A DNA stretch of 64,000 bases from WHTK01 sp965197795 (GTDB taxonomy: Bacteria; Chloroflexota; Dehalococcoidia; DSTF01; WHTK01). Positions 8,981 to 18,055 of the stretch are shown here, piece after piece. How positions within the stretch are numbered: position 1 is the first letter of the stretch; each line of letters begins with the position of its first letter. The notes under the pieces were generated by a model, which saw only the letters and a program-made list of their open reading frames with translations, did no database searches and was not told the DNA's origin. Where the stretch lies: assembly GCA_965197795.1 (NCBI GenBank), contig OZ240228.1, positions 3,136,128-3,200,127 on the forward strand, in the 5' to 3' direction. Position numbers and translations under genes: made by a program.

Positions 8981-9841
8981 ATGCCGGTTTCTGGTCTCGT
9001 CGTCCTGATTACAGGCGCCGCAAGAGGGATGGGACGCGAGTATACTCGCGGCTTCCTCAAGGAAGGCGCCAAAGTCATCGCCACCGACGCCTCCTGGACG
9101 CCCTCCGGGGTGTCCGGCGACGACGTCGACTTCAAGGAAGAGCTCGAGAGCAACCCGGACGTCCTCATTGAGCGCATGGATATCACCATCGACTCGCACA
9201 TCAAGCGCGTCTACGAGACAGCTATCGAGCGTTTCGGCACGGTGGACGTTATCGTCAACAACGGCGGCCTCCGGGCGCGAGACCTCTACCCACCCCTCGG
9301 CAATCGTCAGATCATCGACACGGAGCTGAGTGATTGGTGGCGCATGTTCGACACGCACGTCTTCGGCACGTTCCGCGTGATCAAGACCTTCGTGCAGCCG
9401 ATGATCGCGCAGAAGCGCGGCAGCATCATTAACGTCTGCTCCGGCGGCGGTGGCGGCAGGTCGCTGGAAGGGCCCTACCAGCCGGCGAAGGCTGCCGAAG
9501 TCATGATGACGATCTTTCTGGCCAACGAGCTCAAGCCCCACAACATCGCGGCGAACGTCCTATTACCGGGCTTCACACGCTCGACCGGAACCGACGAGCA
9601 GACGGCAGCCCGGGGCGAGATCTGGGCTCAAAACAACCCCAGCAAGCCTTACAACGTGCGCCGTCTGCGCCCTGATTCCGTCGTGCCCCTGGCGCTGCAC
9701 CTGGCGGAGCAGGACGCCAACGGGATCACCGGTGAGACGTTCGAGACGCTGGCCTGGAACCAGCAGAACGAGCTCGGCGGATTCGAGACCTGGGGTTACG
9801 CACCCGACGTCGAGGCCGCGCGCCAGGCTGGCACGCTCTAG
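8981..9841 (+). CDS. Short-chain dehydrogenase/reductase (SDR)
   Basis: A 286-aa classical SDR. It has the nucleotide-binding motif TGAARGMG at 11-18, the structural NN at 93-94 (NNGG instead of NNAG), and the catalytic S154, Y166 and K170 in the YxxxK arrangement (YQPAK). The ATG at 8981 with GGAGGAAAA immediately upstream sets the start, although the frame is open from 8660. It would oxidise or reduce an alcohol/carbonyl using NAD(P). There is a 175-bp gap to the RidA-like gene and 74 bp to the Ldh2-type gene, all on one strand, so it belongs to the same catabolic run. A five-glycine stretch (155-159) next to the catalytic serine is unusual. Confidence 0.9.
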   Translation: MPVSGLVVLITGAARGMGREYTRGFLKEGAKVIATDASWTPSGVSGDDVDFKEELESNPDVLIERMDITIDSHIKRVYETAIERFGTVDVIVNNGGLRARDLYPPLGNRQIIDTELSDWWRMFDTHVFGTFRVIKTFVQPMIAQKRGSIINVCSGGGGGRSLEGPYQPAKAAEVMMTIFLANELKPHNIAANVLLPGFTRSTGTDEQTAARGEIWAQNNPSKPYNVRRLRPDSVVPLALHLAEQDANGITGETFETLAWNQQNELGGFETWGYAPDVEAARQAGTL

Positions 9842-9915
9842 CTGCGCCCGAGACGGGCGCCCCAAGCACAGTCACTGCTGAATAACGACGTCTGGACACA
9901 TGCAGGAGGAAGACA

Positions 9916-10959
9916 ATGCCCACGATTCAAGCCGATCGCCTCAGGGAGATCGCCGCGCAGCTGCTGATCGGCGCCGGAGCCAGTGAGGAGGAGGCCGCCA
10001 TCGTCTCGCGGCACTCCGTGGGCGCCAACCTGGCCGGCCACGACTCGCACGGCATCATCTCGATCCCAACCTACATCGATCGCATCAGGCGCGAGCACAT
10101 CGTGCCCGGCGCGCCCTTCGAGGTCGTGCGGGAGACGGCAAACTCGACGGTTATCGACGGCAACTGGGGCTTTGGCTACGTCGTCTCTGAGCGGGCGATG
10201 CAGATCACAATCGAAAAGGCGCGACAGGGCAGCGTCGCTGCGACCACCGTGTTCAGGCAGTCGCACGTCGGCCGGGTCGCCGACTATCCATTGATGGCAG
10301 TTGAGGCTGGCATGATCGGTCTAATGACGGCCGACTCGGGCCGGTCGGCAAAGACCGTGGCGCCCTTCGGGGGCAAGGATGCGCGCCTTGGCACGAACCC
10401 GATCTGCATCGCCATGCCGAGTGACCTCGAAGCCCCGATGTTCATCGATATGGCCACCAGCGCCGTGGCTGCCGGCAAGCTCAACGTTGCCCGCGCCCGG
10501 GGCGCCGCGATCCCGGAGGGCTGGATTCTCGACAAGGAGGGCAACCCAACCACGGACCCGGCGGCCGGGGGCGTCGGCCTACCCCTGGGCGGGTCCGAAG
10601 GTCACAAGGGCTACGGCCTGTCGGTCATGATCGAGATATTCTCGGGAATCCTCACCGGACTCGGGTTCGGTCATGAGCCCTCGGGCCGGCATAACGACGG
10701 CTGCTTCCTCGCCGTGTTCAACGTCGAGGCGTTCCGACCCCTGCAGGACTTCAAACGCGAGGTCACCGAGTTCGCCGCCTACCTCAAGAGCACGCCGCCT
10801 GCGGCCGGGTTCGAGCAGGTCTACTATCCCGGCGAGCTGGAGCACCTCAGCACACAGAGGCTGCTCAGAGACGGTGTCAGCATCGAAGACTCGACGTGGG
10901 AGCGCCTGCGTGAGCTTGCCGGCGCGTTCGGACTGATCGAGAAGCTAGAAATGGGCTAG
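9916..10959 (+). CDS. Malate/L-lactate dehydrogenase (Ldh2) family oxidoreductase
   Basis: A 347-aa protein of the Ldh2/YlbC family, which is structurally unrelated to classical LDH. The signature GHDSHG lies at 41-46, the HVGR histidine at about 116-119, and GSEGHKGYGLSVMIE at about 224-238. Family members reduce 2-oxo acids (or ureidoglycolate, delta1-piperideine-2-carboxylate) with NAD(P)H. The ATG at 9916 follows GCAGGAGGAAGACA, a strong ribosome binding site. It is the last gene of the plus-strand run starting at 5233 and converges on the decarboxylase-like gene, with 14 bp between the stops. A GC-rich dyad, GCCGG-GCCC-CCGGC, covers the junction. The specific 2-oxo acid cannot be named. 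Confidence 0.9.
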   Translation: MPTIQADRLREIAAQLLIGAGASEEEAAIVSRHSVGANLAGHDSHGIISIPTYIDRIRREHIVPGAPFEVVRETANSTVIDGNWGFGYVVSERAMQITIEKARQGSVAATTVFRQSHVGRVADYPLMAVEAGMIGLMTADSGRSAKTVAPFGGKDARLGTNPICIAMPSDLEAPMFIDMATSAVAAGKLNVARARGAAIPEGWILDKEGNPTTDPAAGGVGLPLGGSEGHKGYGLSVMIEIFSGILTGLGFGHEPSGRHNDGCFLAVFNVEAFRPLQDFKREVTEFAAYLKSTPPAAGFEQVYYPGELEHLSTQRLLRDGVSIEDSTWERLRELAGAFGLIEKLEMG

Positions 10960-10973
10960 CCGGGCCCCCGGCC

Positions 10974-11947
10974 TCAGGTGTCGAGCGTCGAAGCGGCGAA
11001 GACCTCGTTGAAGGACGGCTTCCTGGAAGCGTTGCCCTGCTCGACGTTGTAATCGAAGAACGCCTCGAACATGGCGCGGTTCGCCTCGCTGCCGTACTTG
11101 AACGGGTCGCCCCACCTGGCTCGCTGCTCGAACGTGGTCTCGCGCTGGTAGAGCACGGAGAACCCCGCCCTGTCGTTGAGGGCATCATCGAGGGCTATTT
11201 GCTTCGAGCGCTCGAGGGCGTCGTAAAGCTCGCGTGCCAGGCCGGGTGTGCCTCGTCGAGCGTCTTGCTCATCACGATCATGTGAGTCGGTGGGTAGATG
11301 TTGCTCTCGCGATAAATCGCGAAGTCCTCTTTCATGTAGTTCGGGAAAAGCAGCTTGATGTCCGGGTTCGAAACCAGGCCATCCCAGGCCTTGCCGTCCG
11401 AGACGTCGGCGATGATGGCATCGACCTCGCCCGCAGCCAGCCTGTCGACAGGGTTCTGGGGGCTCGAAGCCACCTCGATGCGCGCCGCCTCGTCGTGCAG
11501 CGGGAAGAAATCGACACGGTTGACCAGCCAGCGCAGGCTGGACGTATCGACGCCGTAACGGTGCTGCAGAAAGCCCCTCACGAAGATCGTCACCGCGGTT
11601 GAGTAGGTGCTGGTCGCCACCAGCTTGCCGTCGAGGTCCGCCGGCTTATCGATGCCGCGGTCGGACCTGACCCAGACGAATTGCAGCGCCGACTTGCGCT
11701 TCGAGGGCACGGGCAGCGCCGAGATCTGCCAACCGGCTTCGATGGCAGGCAGAAGGTAGCCGAGGTTGAAATCGGCGAGGCCGAAATCGCCGGTCCGATA
11801 CGCCGGGGTGTCGGCGAACACCATGGCAGAGGGGCCTTGTTCGGGCCGCAGCGTGACACCGGGAATCTCGACGCGCCCCTCCAGCAGCGGCAGCATGATG
11901 TCGAAACGCATCGGCGTTATCGGTATCTCGATGGGAGCTGTGACCAA
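10974..11947 (-). pseudogene. 4,5-dihydroxyphthalate decarboxylase-like / periplasmic-binding-protein-fold enzyme, frameshifted
   Basis: The main minus-strand frame (11947 to 11195, 250 aa) has the features of the Pht5-like family: an early LPLLEGRVEIPGVTL segment, KPADLDGKLVATSTYS, VRGFLQHRYGVD and YPPTHMIVMSKTLDEAHP. It then ends in an aberrant tail. The adjacent frame continues correctly (GLARELYDALERSKQIALDD, then FKYGSEANRAMFEAFFDY) to 10974. Adding one C to the CCC in the minus strand (GGG at 11244-11246, plus strand) restores about 324 aa, the family length. These proteins have a substrate-binding-protein fold and include 4,5-dihydroxyphthalate decarboxylase. It sits just downstream of Rieske paralog 4 on the same strand (98 bp gap), matching the order of phthalate 4,5-dioxygenase pathways. 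An ABC-type binding role is the alternative, though no signal peptide is visible. Confidence 0.75.
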
Positions 11948-12046
11948 GTCGATTCTCCTCGCGCTACGACTCAGAACTCAGGGCATGCGGACACTGACGC
12001 CCTATCACTTCGTCTCGGTCGCTCCATTGCCTGCAAGACGATTGGC

Positions 12047-13384
12047 TCAGACTAACCCCGCTTTGGTTTCTTGGCTTTCGACGTAGTCGAATCGCTCGCG
12101 GCGCTCTTTGGTGCCGTCCCACCAGTCGACGTTGCGCGGCAGCACGATGTCGCCGGAACGCTGGTGGTAGACCTCCGGGTTGTCGACGCCGGGCGGTGTG
12201 ATGCCGGTTTCCCGGAAGGCCCTGGCGGCGTTGAGCACGCGGCGCCGGGTGCGAATGATCATCGTGTCGGTCGTGCCGAGGTGCTCACGGGCGCGTGTGT
12301 AAATCGGGCCCATGCTCTCGGTAACCGCCATGTCCTGCTGTCGCACGCCCTGGATGCCGGAGTAGCTCTCCATGTTGCGCTGCGCCTCGCGGTCGATCAT
12401 GTAGTCGTTCGCGGCGTTCTGTTCGATGTGGAAGCGTCCGAACCAGTCCGTGGTGTTCGGCAGGGTGGAGCCACGACCGGTCGTCGGGCCGCTGCCCGGC
12501 GCCTGAGGCCGGCCGTCGAGGCCCTGCAGTGTGGAACCGACTCCGGGCTTGATCATGATCTCCCAGTGCAGGTGGTTCTCGTCGTCCATGGGCACGTAGA
12601 TGCCGACAAGCGCGTTATCGCCCAGCGGACCCAGTGGCGGCATGGCGTAGAAGGGAAACAGCATGTGCGCGATGCGCCAGTAATAGCTGTCGTCCTCGGC
12701 GGGCCTGTAGGCGCCGTACGAGGTGCCAAAATCGGTGTCCATGGCGCTAAATTTGGCTGAGCGCTGCTTGGCGGTGTAGTAGGCGCCCGTGCCTGGTTTC
12801 GTTTTCTCCAGCGTGTTGGCCCCACCGTGCAGGAAGGCAGCGTGTACCGTGTCCATCTCGCCCTCCCAGCCTTGCATCCAGTTGCAGCGCCGGTGCAGCA
12901 CGGAGATCTGGTGCGCGCCCTCGCACAGCAGATTGGCTTCGATGTCTGGCAGGGGCGGCTGTACCTCTCTGGCGCCCATGTAGGCCCAGATGATGCCGTT
13001 GCGCTCGTGCGTCGGGTAGGCAACCGCCCTGATCTTGCTCCTGAAGTTGCTCTCGGCCGGTTCCGACGGCATATCGACGCAAGCGCCGCTGACGTCGAAC
13101 TTCCAGCCGTGATAAACGCAGCGCAGGCCGTCCTCTTCGTTGCGTCCAAAGAACAGCGACGCGCCGCGATGGGGGCAGGAGCTCTGGATCAGGCCGACTT
13201 TGCCTGCTGTCGTACGAAAGGCAATCAGGTTCTCGCCCAGCAGCCTGATGCGCACGGGCGGGCAGTCGGCCGCCGGCAGCTCGTCCGAACGGACGGCAGG
13301 AATCCAGTACTGCCTCATGAAGTCGCCCATCAAGGTCCCGGGTCCAATGCGGCAAAGCAGCTCGTTGTCAGTGGCGTTTAGCAT
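12047..13384 (-). CDS. Rieske non-heme iron oxygenase (paralog 4)
   Basis: A 445-aa oxygenase alpha subunit. Rieske ligands C70, H72, C89 and H92; iron histidines H181 and H186 (EMDTVHAAFLH); probable third ligand D351 (RQQDMAVTE). It differs from the other copies by a longer loop (residues about 280-315, rich in Gly/Pro/Thr) in the catalytic domain. The start is ATG at 13384, which matches the MLNxxDNE start of the paralogs and has AGAGG upstream; the frame could be extended to 13462 but without support. It lies upstream of the 4,5-dihydroxyphthalate decarboxylase-like gene on the same strand, so a phthalate-like aromatic acid is the best guess for its substrate, although this is inference from neighbourhood only. 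Confidence 0.93.
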   Translation of the reverse strand: MLNATDNELLCRIGPGTLMGDFMRQYWIPAVRSDELPAADCPPVRIRLLGENLIAFRTTAGKVGLIQSSCPHRGASLFFGRNEEDGLRCVYHGWKFDVSGACVDMPSEPAESNFRSKIRAVAYPTHERNGIIWAYMGAREVQPPLPDIEANLLCEGAHQISVLHRRCNWMQGWEGEMDTVHAAFLHGGANTLEKTKPGTGAYYTAKQRSAKFSAMDTDFGTSYGAYRPAEDDSYYWRIAHMLFPFYAMPPLGPLGDNALVGIYVPMDDENHLHWEIMIKPGVGSTLQGLDGRPQAPGSGPTTGRGSTLPNTTDWFGRFHIEQNAANDYMIDREAQRNMESYSGIQGVRQQDMAVTESMGPIYTRAREHLGTTDTMIIRTRRRVLNAARAFRETGITPPGVDNPEVYHQRSGDIVLPRNVDWWDGTKERRERFDYVESQETKAGLV

Positions 13385-13493
13385 CAGCAACCTCTTGTAT
13401 GCCTGGATAATCCGGGGCTCTTGTTCGTTGTTCGATTCTAGCCTGGAGGGTCTATCGACCAATACGGCGTGCGCGGACCCTTGTGCCGCCGGG

Positions 13494-13841
13494 CTACCCG
13501 GACCTCTGTTTGTCCTCCCAGGGCAGCCCTAGTCTGACGGTCAGCTCCCGGATCTTGAGTTGAAGGAATGCCTCGCTGCGCTCGTCGCCCTGGAACTGGT
13601 TCCACGTGGGATTCTGATCGGGCCAGTTGCGATTGACCAGCGTCCACATGGCATCGTCTGTCGCGGCAATGCAGGCTACTTCCAGGCTGCCAGCCTCTCC
13701 GCTGAGGAAGTAGTACCGCCGGTCACCCTTCAGGGGCGAAGAATGATATTTCAGGGAGCCGTCGGAAACCTGCTGCTGGCGACGAAGCGTCGTCTGGACG
13801 AGTTGCTCGAAGTTGCCGTAACGCTCGTGCTTCTCCGTCAT
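13494..13841 (-). CDS. Small hypothetical protein
   Basis: A 115-aa frame with protein-like composition: charged N-terminus, then alternating strands (RRYYFLSGEAGSLEVACIAA), a tryptophan-rich middle (MWTLVNRNWPDQNPTWNQF) and a helical C-terminus (FLQLKIRELTVRLGLPW). No transmembrane segment, signal peptide or metal motif is seen and I do not recognise a family. The ATG at 13841 has no convincing ribosome binding site. It lies between Rieske paralogs 4 and 5, on the strand of paralog 4, and may precede it in a transcript. It could be a regulator or accessory protein, but nothing shows that. Confidence 0.45.
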   Translation of the reverse strand: MTEKHERYGNFEQLVQTTLRRQQQVSDGSLKYHSSPLKGDRRYYFLSGEAGSLEVACIAATDDAMWTLVNRNWPDQNPTWNQFQGDERSEAFLQLKIRELTVRLGLPWEDKQRSG

Positions 13842-13966
13842 GGTCTCGCCATGATTCTACGCCCCTTCGGCAAATGGTGGCGGGAGATCACACGTGAATG
13901 TTTACGAGGCATCAGCCTTCGCGTGGGACCTAGACTCGGTTGAAACGATCAACCAGGATTCTCCGT

Positions 13967-13995
13967 TTGACACGTATAGACCGCGACAGCATGAT
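13967..13995 (+). promoter_or_regulatory. Candidate sigma-70-type promoter for Rieske paralog 5
   Basis: A perfect -35 hexamer TTGACA (13967-13972), a 17-nt spacer, and CATGAT (13990-13995) with four of six matches to TATAAT. It lies 45 bp upstream of the GTG start at 14041 in the gap between divergent genes. Position and spacing fit; expression is not shown. Confidence 0.4.
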
Positions 13996-14040
13996 CAGGC
14001 TAGCTCATAACGTCTGCCTGACAGTCGAAGGAGGAAGCTC

Positions 14041-15375
14041 GTGCTGAACGTAAGGGACAATGAAATCCTGACTCGAGTCGGGCCGGGAGCTCCGATGGGT
14101 GACCTGATTCGGCAGTACTGGTTCCCTGCCATGCCCTCCTTCGAGCTGCCTTTGCCGGACAGCCCTCCCAAGAGAATCAGGTTGCTGGGAGAAAACCTCG
14201 TGGCCTTCCGCGATAGCCGGGGCGAAGTAGGCATTGTCGTTGAATCCTGCCCCCACCGCGGCGCTTCCTTGTTCTTCGGCCGCAACGAAGAGGAAGGCTT
14301 GCGCTGCGTCTATCACGGCTGGAAGTTCGACGTCAGCAGCGCCTGCGTCGATATGCCGTCGGAGCCGGCCGAGAGCAACTTCAAGGGCAAGGTCAGGGCG
14401 AAGGCCTACCCGGCCAGGGACGTCAACCACATGGTCTGGATCTACATGGGCCCGCGCGAGGTTCCGCCGCCCTTCCCCCTGCACGAGATCACAACGCTAC
14501 CCGAGGACCAGGTCCTGCCGCCGCAGATCATGATGGAGGAGGCCAACTGGTTCCAGAACCTTGAAGGCGACATCGACTCCTCCCACATCGATTACCTGCA
14601 CTCACGGCTGACGCCGGAGGTTACCAATTCGCTGGCTCGAGGTTTCTTCAGCCGTGACAGGTCGCCGAAGCTCGACGTCGTGCCGACCGACTACGGCGCC
14701 TTCTATTCCGCGAGGCGCAAATGGGACGATGAGAACAACGTCTGGCATCGCATCACGCAGTACATCATGCCGATGCACACGATGATCGCGGCTTCCAGCG
14801 GCGATACCGTCAGTCTGCGCTCTCACGTTCCGCTGGATGATCACTACTCGATGATGATCAGTCAGCGCGCCTTCCTGCACCGCTCAGCGACGCCGAGGGA
14901 GCGGGCCGAAGCGGCCAATGCCTTCACGGACACCGGCGGCTACCTGCCCGAGACCAGCGATCCTCGAACCCGCTACTTCACGGCTGCCAACAAGAGCAAC
15001 GACTACAAGCGCGACTACGAACTCGAGAAGACGCGGCAGTTCACCGGCATCTCGCTGCTGCGCGCCAACCTGCAAGACCGCGCCATGACGGAGCTCATGA
15101 CAAACGCGGAGGGGATCGAACCGATCTACGACCGCTCGAAGGAACACCTGGGGACCTCGGACGCCATGGTCATCATGACCCGACGGATGCTGATCAAGGC
15201 CGCCAGCACGCTGCGTGAGCACGGCGTGCCGCCGGCCAACGTGGACAACGTGGAGATCGACCGAGTGTGGCCCGCCTCGATCATCCTTCAGGACGGCGAA
15301 GACTGGGTCAAAGCGACGGAGGATGCGCGTAACTACGCCGCCCGCCAGCCCGTGGCATACGTCGTACCTAACTAG
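14041..15375 (+). CDS. Rieske non-heme iron oxygenase (paralog 5)
   Basis: A 444-aa oxygenase alpha subunit. Rieske ligands C70, H72, C89 and H92; iron histidines H182 and H187 (DIDSSHIDYLH); probable third ligand D346 (ANLQDRAMTE). The start is GTG at 14041 behind GGAGGAAG. It is the near twin of paralog 1 (276-1607), including the same spacing of the iron site and the shared segments NWFQNLEGDIDSSHIDYLH and VPTDYGAFY. The pair are evidently a recent duplication and may act on the same or closely related substrates. It is a single-gene unit with its own candidate promoter and a strong terminator behind it. Confidence 0.93.
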   Translation: MLNVRDNEILTRVGPGAPMGDLIRQYWFPAMPSFELPLPDSPPKRIRLLGENLVAFRDSRGEVGIVVESCPHRGASLFFGRNEEEGLRCVYHGWKFDVSSACVDMPSEPAESNFKGKVRAKAYPARDVNHMVWIYMGPREVPPPFPLHEITTLPEDQVLPPQIMMEEANWFQNLEGDIDSSHIDYLHSRLTPEVTNSLARGFFSRDRSPKLDVVPTDYGAFYSARRKWDDENNVWHRITQYIMPMHTMIAASSGDTVSLRSHVPLDDHYSMMISQRAFLHRSATPRERAEAANAFTDTGGYLPETSDPRTRYFTAANKSNDYKRDYELEKTRQFTGISLLRANLQDRAMTELMTNAEGIEPIYDRSKEHLGTSDAMVIMTRRMLIKAASTLREHGVPPANVDNVEIDRVWPASIILQDGEDWVKATEDARNYAARQPVAYVVPN

Positions 15376-15400
15376 TCGAGCCATAGTAGGCGTATACATA

Positions 15401-15429
15401 AAAGCGGGGAGCCCTGAGCTCCCCGCTTT
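15401..15429. terminator. Strong bidirectional intrinsic terminator
   Basis: A perfect 12-bp stem (AAAGCGGGGAGC with GCTCCCCGCTTT) around CCTGA, flanked by A/T-rich ends. It lies 25 bp after the stop of Rieske paralog 5 (plus) and 26 bp after the stop of the convergent Gfo/Idh/MocA gene (minus), and can serve both. Confidence 0.85.
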
Positions 15430-15455
15430 GCTTTGTCATGCCCGCTGCTGCCTGC

Positions 15456-16556
15456 CTACGAGGTCGGCACGCGCGCACCGCTCTGGTCGTCTGAGAGCGC
15501 GATCGTGTCCAGCAGTCGGTAGACCTCGACCGCGTCGTCGAAGCTGGGTTGGGGTGGCGTGGACTCGTTGATCGCCCTGGCGAGGCGCTGGTACATGTGA
15601 GCCAGGTGAAACGAGCTGTCGGGCTTAACTTCTGGCGGGACCGTGATCATGTGTTCCGGCGTGACCAGCTCGCTGAGACGTTCTTCCCCCCGGTGTGCCC
15701 CTTCGATTCGGTTCGGCGCGACCATGGGCGGGCCACCCGACGTCGCCACAAGGGTCCCCTCGTCACCGTGAATCTCGAGTCGCCAGCCGCTGCCGTGCGA
15801 GGCGACGTAGGCGAAGTTCGCCGATAACAATGCCCCCGAACCCGTCTTGGCGCTGAACACCACGCAGTCCGGCGAGTCAGCCGGCACGGTGTCGGTGGAA
15901 TCGGGCACCGGCCACTCCTTGACCAGGGTCTCCAGGCGCGCGGACACATCTTGGAACCCTCCCAGGCAATTCGAGAGGATATCGAGGGAATGGGCTGTCT
16001 GGATCGAGAGGATGTGATTGCCGCTGGAGCGTTGTGCGGCCCAGAGAATCCCGGCGCGCATGTAGGGGCTGGACATCAGCAGTTGCGCGTTGGCGCTGAG
16101 CGGCCTGCCGACGTAACCGGAGTCGATTAGCTCCTTGACGTGCAGTGCCCACGGTGCGGCGCGCCCCTGCAAGCCGGGCATCGCCGCCACTCCAGCGATC
16201 CTGGCGGCGTCCGCCATCTCCTCAACTTCCTGCAGGTTGCTCCCCAGCGGCCACTCGCAGTAAACGTGCTTACCGGCGTCGAGCGCCGCGAGGACCATCT
16301 CTCGATGCCAGGGCACGCGTACCGCCACGCTGACCAGGTCGATTTCGGGATGCGCAACGAGCTCGTGATAGTCGGAAAACGCGAATCGTGCGCCGGTTGC
16401 GTTTGCCGCCTCTTGAGCCGTGTCCTGGTGCGCCGTGCAGATCGCCGTCAGCTCGTACTCTGGCAAGGCCTGCAGCGCCGGGATATGGCTGCGCCAGCCC
16501 CAACCGCGGTTCACCGATGCGCCGATCACGCCGACTCGAATTGCTCCTTCTGCCAC
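15456..16556 (-). CDS. Gfo/Idh/MocA-family oxidoreductase, Gal80-like
   Basis: A 366-aa protein with an N-terminal Rossmann domain (VGVIGASVNRGWGW, residues 8-21) and the C-terminal Gfo/Idh/MocA fold. The segment that normally reads EKP in this family reads CEWPLG (E101-W102-P103), so the usual catalytic-site lysine is replaced by tryptophan. A similar change is known in Gal80-type regulators and their relatives, which bind NAD(P). The start is GTG at 16556 with GGGAGG upstream. It follows the MFS transporter gene by 22 bp on the same strand and is almost certainly co-transcribed. It may handle the compound the transporter imports. A true dehydrogenase activity is uncertain because of the missing lysine. 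Confidence 0.85.
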   Translation of the reverse strand: MAEGAIRVGVIGASVNRGWGWRSHIPALQALPEYELTAICTAHQDTAQEAANATGARFAFSDYHELVAHPEIDLVSVAVRVPWHREMVLAALDAGKHVYCEWPLGSNLQEVEEMADAARIAGVAAMPGLQGRAAPWALHVKELIDSGYVGRPLSANAQLLMSSPYMRAGILWAAQRSSGNHILSIQTAHSLDILSNCLGGFQDVSARLETLVKEWPVPDSTDTVPADSPDCVVFSAKTGSGALLSANFAYVASHGSGWRLEIHGDEGTLVATSGGPPMVAPNRIEGAHRGEERLSELVTPEHMITVPPEVKPDSSFHLAHMYQRLARAINESTPPQPSFDDAVEVYRLLDTIALSDDQSGARVPTS

Positions 16557-16578
16557 AGCTGAACCTCCCTCTTGGAAC

Positions 16579-17871
16579 CTAGGCTGCCGCCGCCGTTCCG
16601 GCTGCGCGGTCTTGCGACCTCACTGTTAGTACGAAAGCCAACACTCCCATTGCTCCGACGACCAGCAGGATTTGTAGCCACTGGTCGTAGCTCTGAGTCG
16701 AGTCGAAGGAGAGTCCGGCCAAGACGGGTCCGCCGGACATTCCCGCGATGAGTATGGTGTAGATCGCCATGCGGATCGAGTTGTAGTGTCGACGCCCGTA
16801 AGTGTGGCCCAGGACAGCCCATAGCACCGGCCAGTTCGAGCCGCCGAACGCCAGCAGCGACATGGCCGGTATGTACAGCCAGATGCTCTCGGCTGCCAGC
16901 AGCAAAACGACACCAGACGTTGTCACCAGCATCATTCCGGTTAACACCCTGGTCCCGCCGAAGCGGTCGGCGGCCCACGCGGTCAGCAGGACGATCGGCA
17001 CTGTGAGCACCAACTGCAGGCTCAGCAGGCCTGCCCCCAGGCCCTCACTTTCGCCCTTCGACTCCATCAGCGGAACCAGGTGGAAGATCAGACTGAGGTT
17101 GATGAACAGCATGCAGCCGGTGCCCAGGCCCATGGTCCAGAAGAACCGCGTCCGGACCGCCTCCTTCAACGTTGCGCCGGTGGCGGGGCGCGACCCCGCG
17201 ACGTTCGCCACTGGCTCAGGCCGTGGATCGCCGTCAGGGGTCAGGCCCATCTCCTCAGGCGTGTCACGCACAATGAACACCGCGAATAACCCCGTCGCCA
17301 CCAGGATCGTCCCGCCCGCCACGATTGCCGTTCTCCAGCCCAGCTCGCTGATTGCCAGCGCCATCACCGGCAGCAACAGCGCTCCGGCCCCGTGGCCGAC
17401 GTTGAGTAGCGAGAGCGATCGCGCCTTCTGGCGGTCGAACCAGTTGTTAAGGATGGGAGCGCCGGAGTTCAGGACGGCCCAGTTGTACGCCACGCCCAGC
17501 GGGATCGTGAAGATGATAATGACCTGCCACAGCTCCTGCGCCTGCGAAAGCAGGAGGTAACCTGATCCGGCGACGAGCAGTGACCAGAACATGATCCGCC
17601 GCATGCCGAAGCGGTCCATCAGCCAGCCGCCCAACACCGCTGTAGTCGCCACGGCGACGTTGCCCGCCGTCGCCATTAGCGAGACCGTCGCTCGCTTGGC
17701 GCCGAACTCCTCCTCGAGCGGCAATACCAGCAGACCCAGGGCGCTGTGCCCCACGCCCGAAGCGACGATCCGCATCCCGGCCAGCGCCAGGAGGATCCAC
17801 CAACCGTAGAACGGAGCGGCGGCAATAACTCGCAGGGCACCCGGTTCGGGCGGCGTTTTGGTTTCTTGCAC
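16579..17871 (-). CDS. MFS transporter (12 TM, oxalate/monocarboxylate-type)
   Basis: A 430-aa polytopic membrane protein with about twelve hydrophobic segments in two six-helix halves, and the MFS motif A between TM2 and TM3 (GGWLMDRFGMRR). The N-terminus (FYGWWILLALAGMRIVASG) resembles the oxalate:formate antiporter / monocarboxylate porter branch, whose members usually carry small organic acids across the inner membrane. The start codon is GTG at 17871 without a clear ribosome binding site; a slightly later start is possible. It is the first gene of a two-gene unit with the Gfo/Idh/MocA protein. The other OFA-like MFS protein in the window (20104-21465) shares the YYGWY-type N-terminus. 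Confidence 0.88.
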   Translation of the reverse strand: MQETKTPPEPGALRVIAAAPFYGWWILLALAGMRIVASGVGHSALGLLVLPLEEEFGAKRATVSLMATAGNVAVATTAVLGGWLMDRFGMRRIMFWSLLVAGSGYLLLSQAQELWQVIIIFTIPLGVAYNWAVLNSGAPILNNWFDRQKARSLSLLNVGHGAGALLLPVMALAISELGWRTAIVAGGTILVATGLFAVFIVRDTPEEMGLTPDGDPRPEPVANVAGSRPATGATLKEAVRTRFFWTMGLGTGCMLFINLSLIFHLVPLMESKGESEGLGAGLLSLQLVLTVPIVLLTAWAADRFGGTRVLTGMMLVTTSGVVLLLAAESIWLYIPAMSLLAFGGSNWPVLWAVLGHTYGRRHYNSIRMAIYTILIAGMSGGPVLAGLSFDSTQSYDQWLQILLVVGAMGVLAFVLTVRSQDRAAGTAAAA

Positions 17872-18055
17872 GGTTGGCTTTCGTTGTTATCGAGGCTTAG
17901 CGGGTGACGGACTCAAGTATAGGCTGAGTCTGGAGCCGGGCGTTGCCTTTTTCACTATCGCGTGGAGGATTCGACGAGGTCGAGGCAGACATAGCGTGCC
18001 GATAGTAGACTGCGGAGCAGAGAAATCCTGGCTGAGACGACGCTTGTGAAGGACG

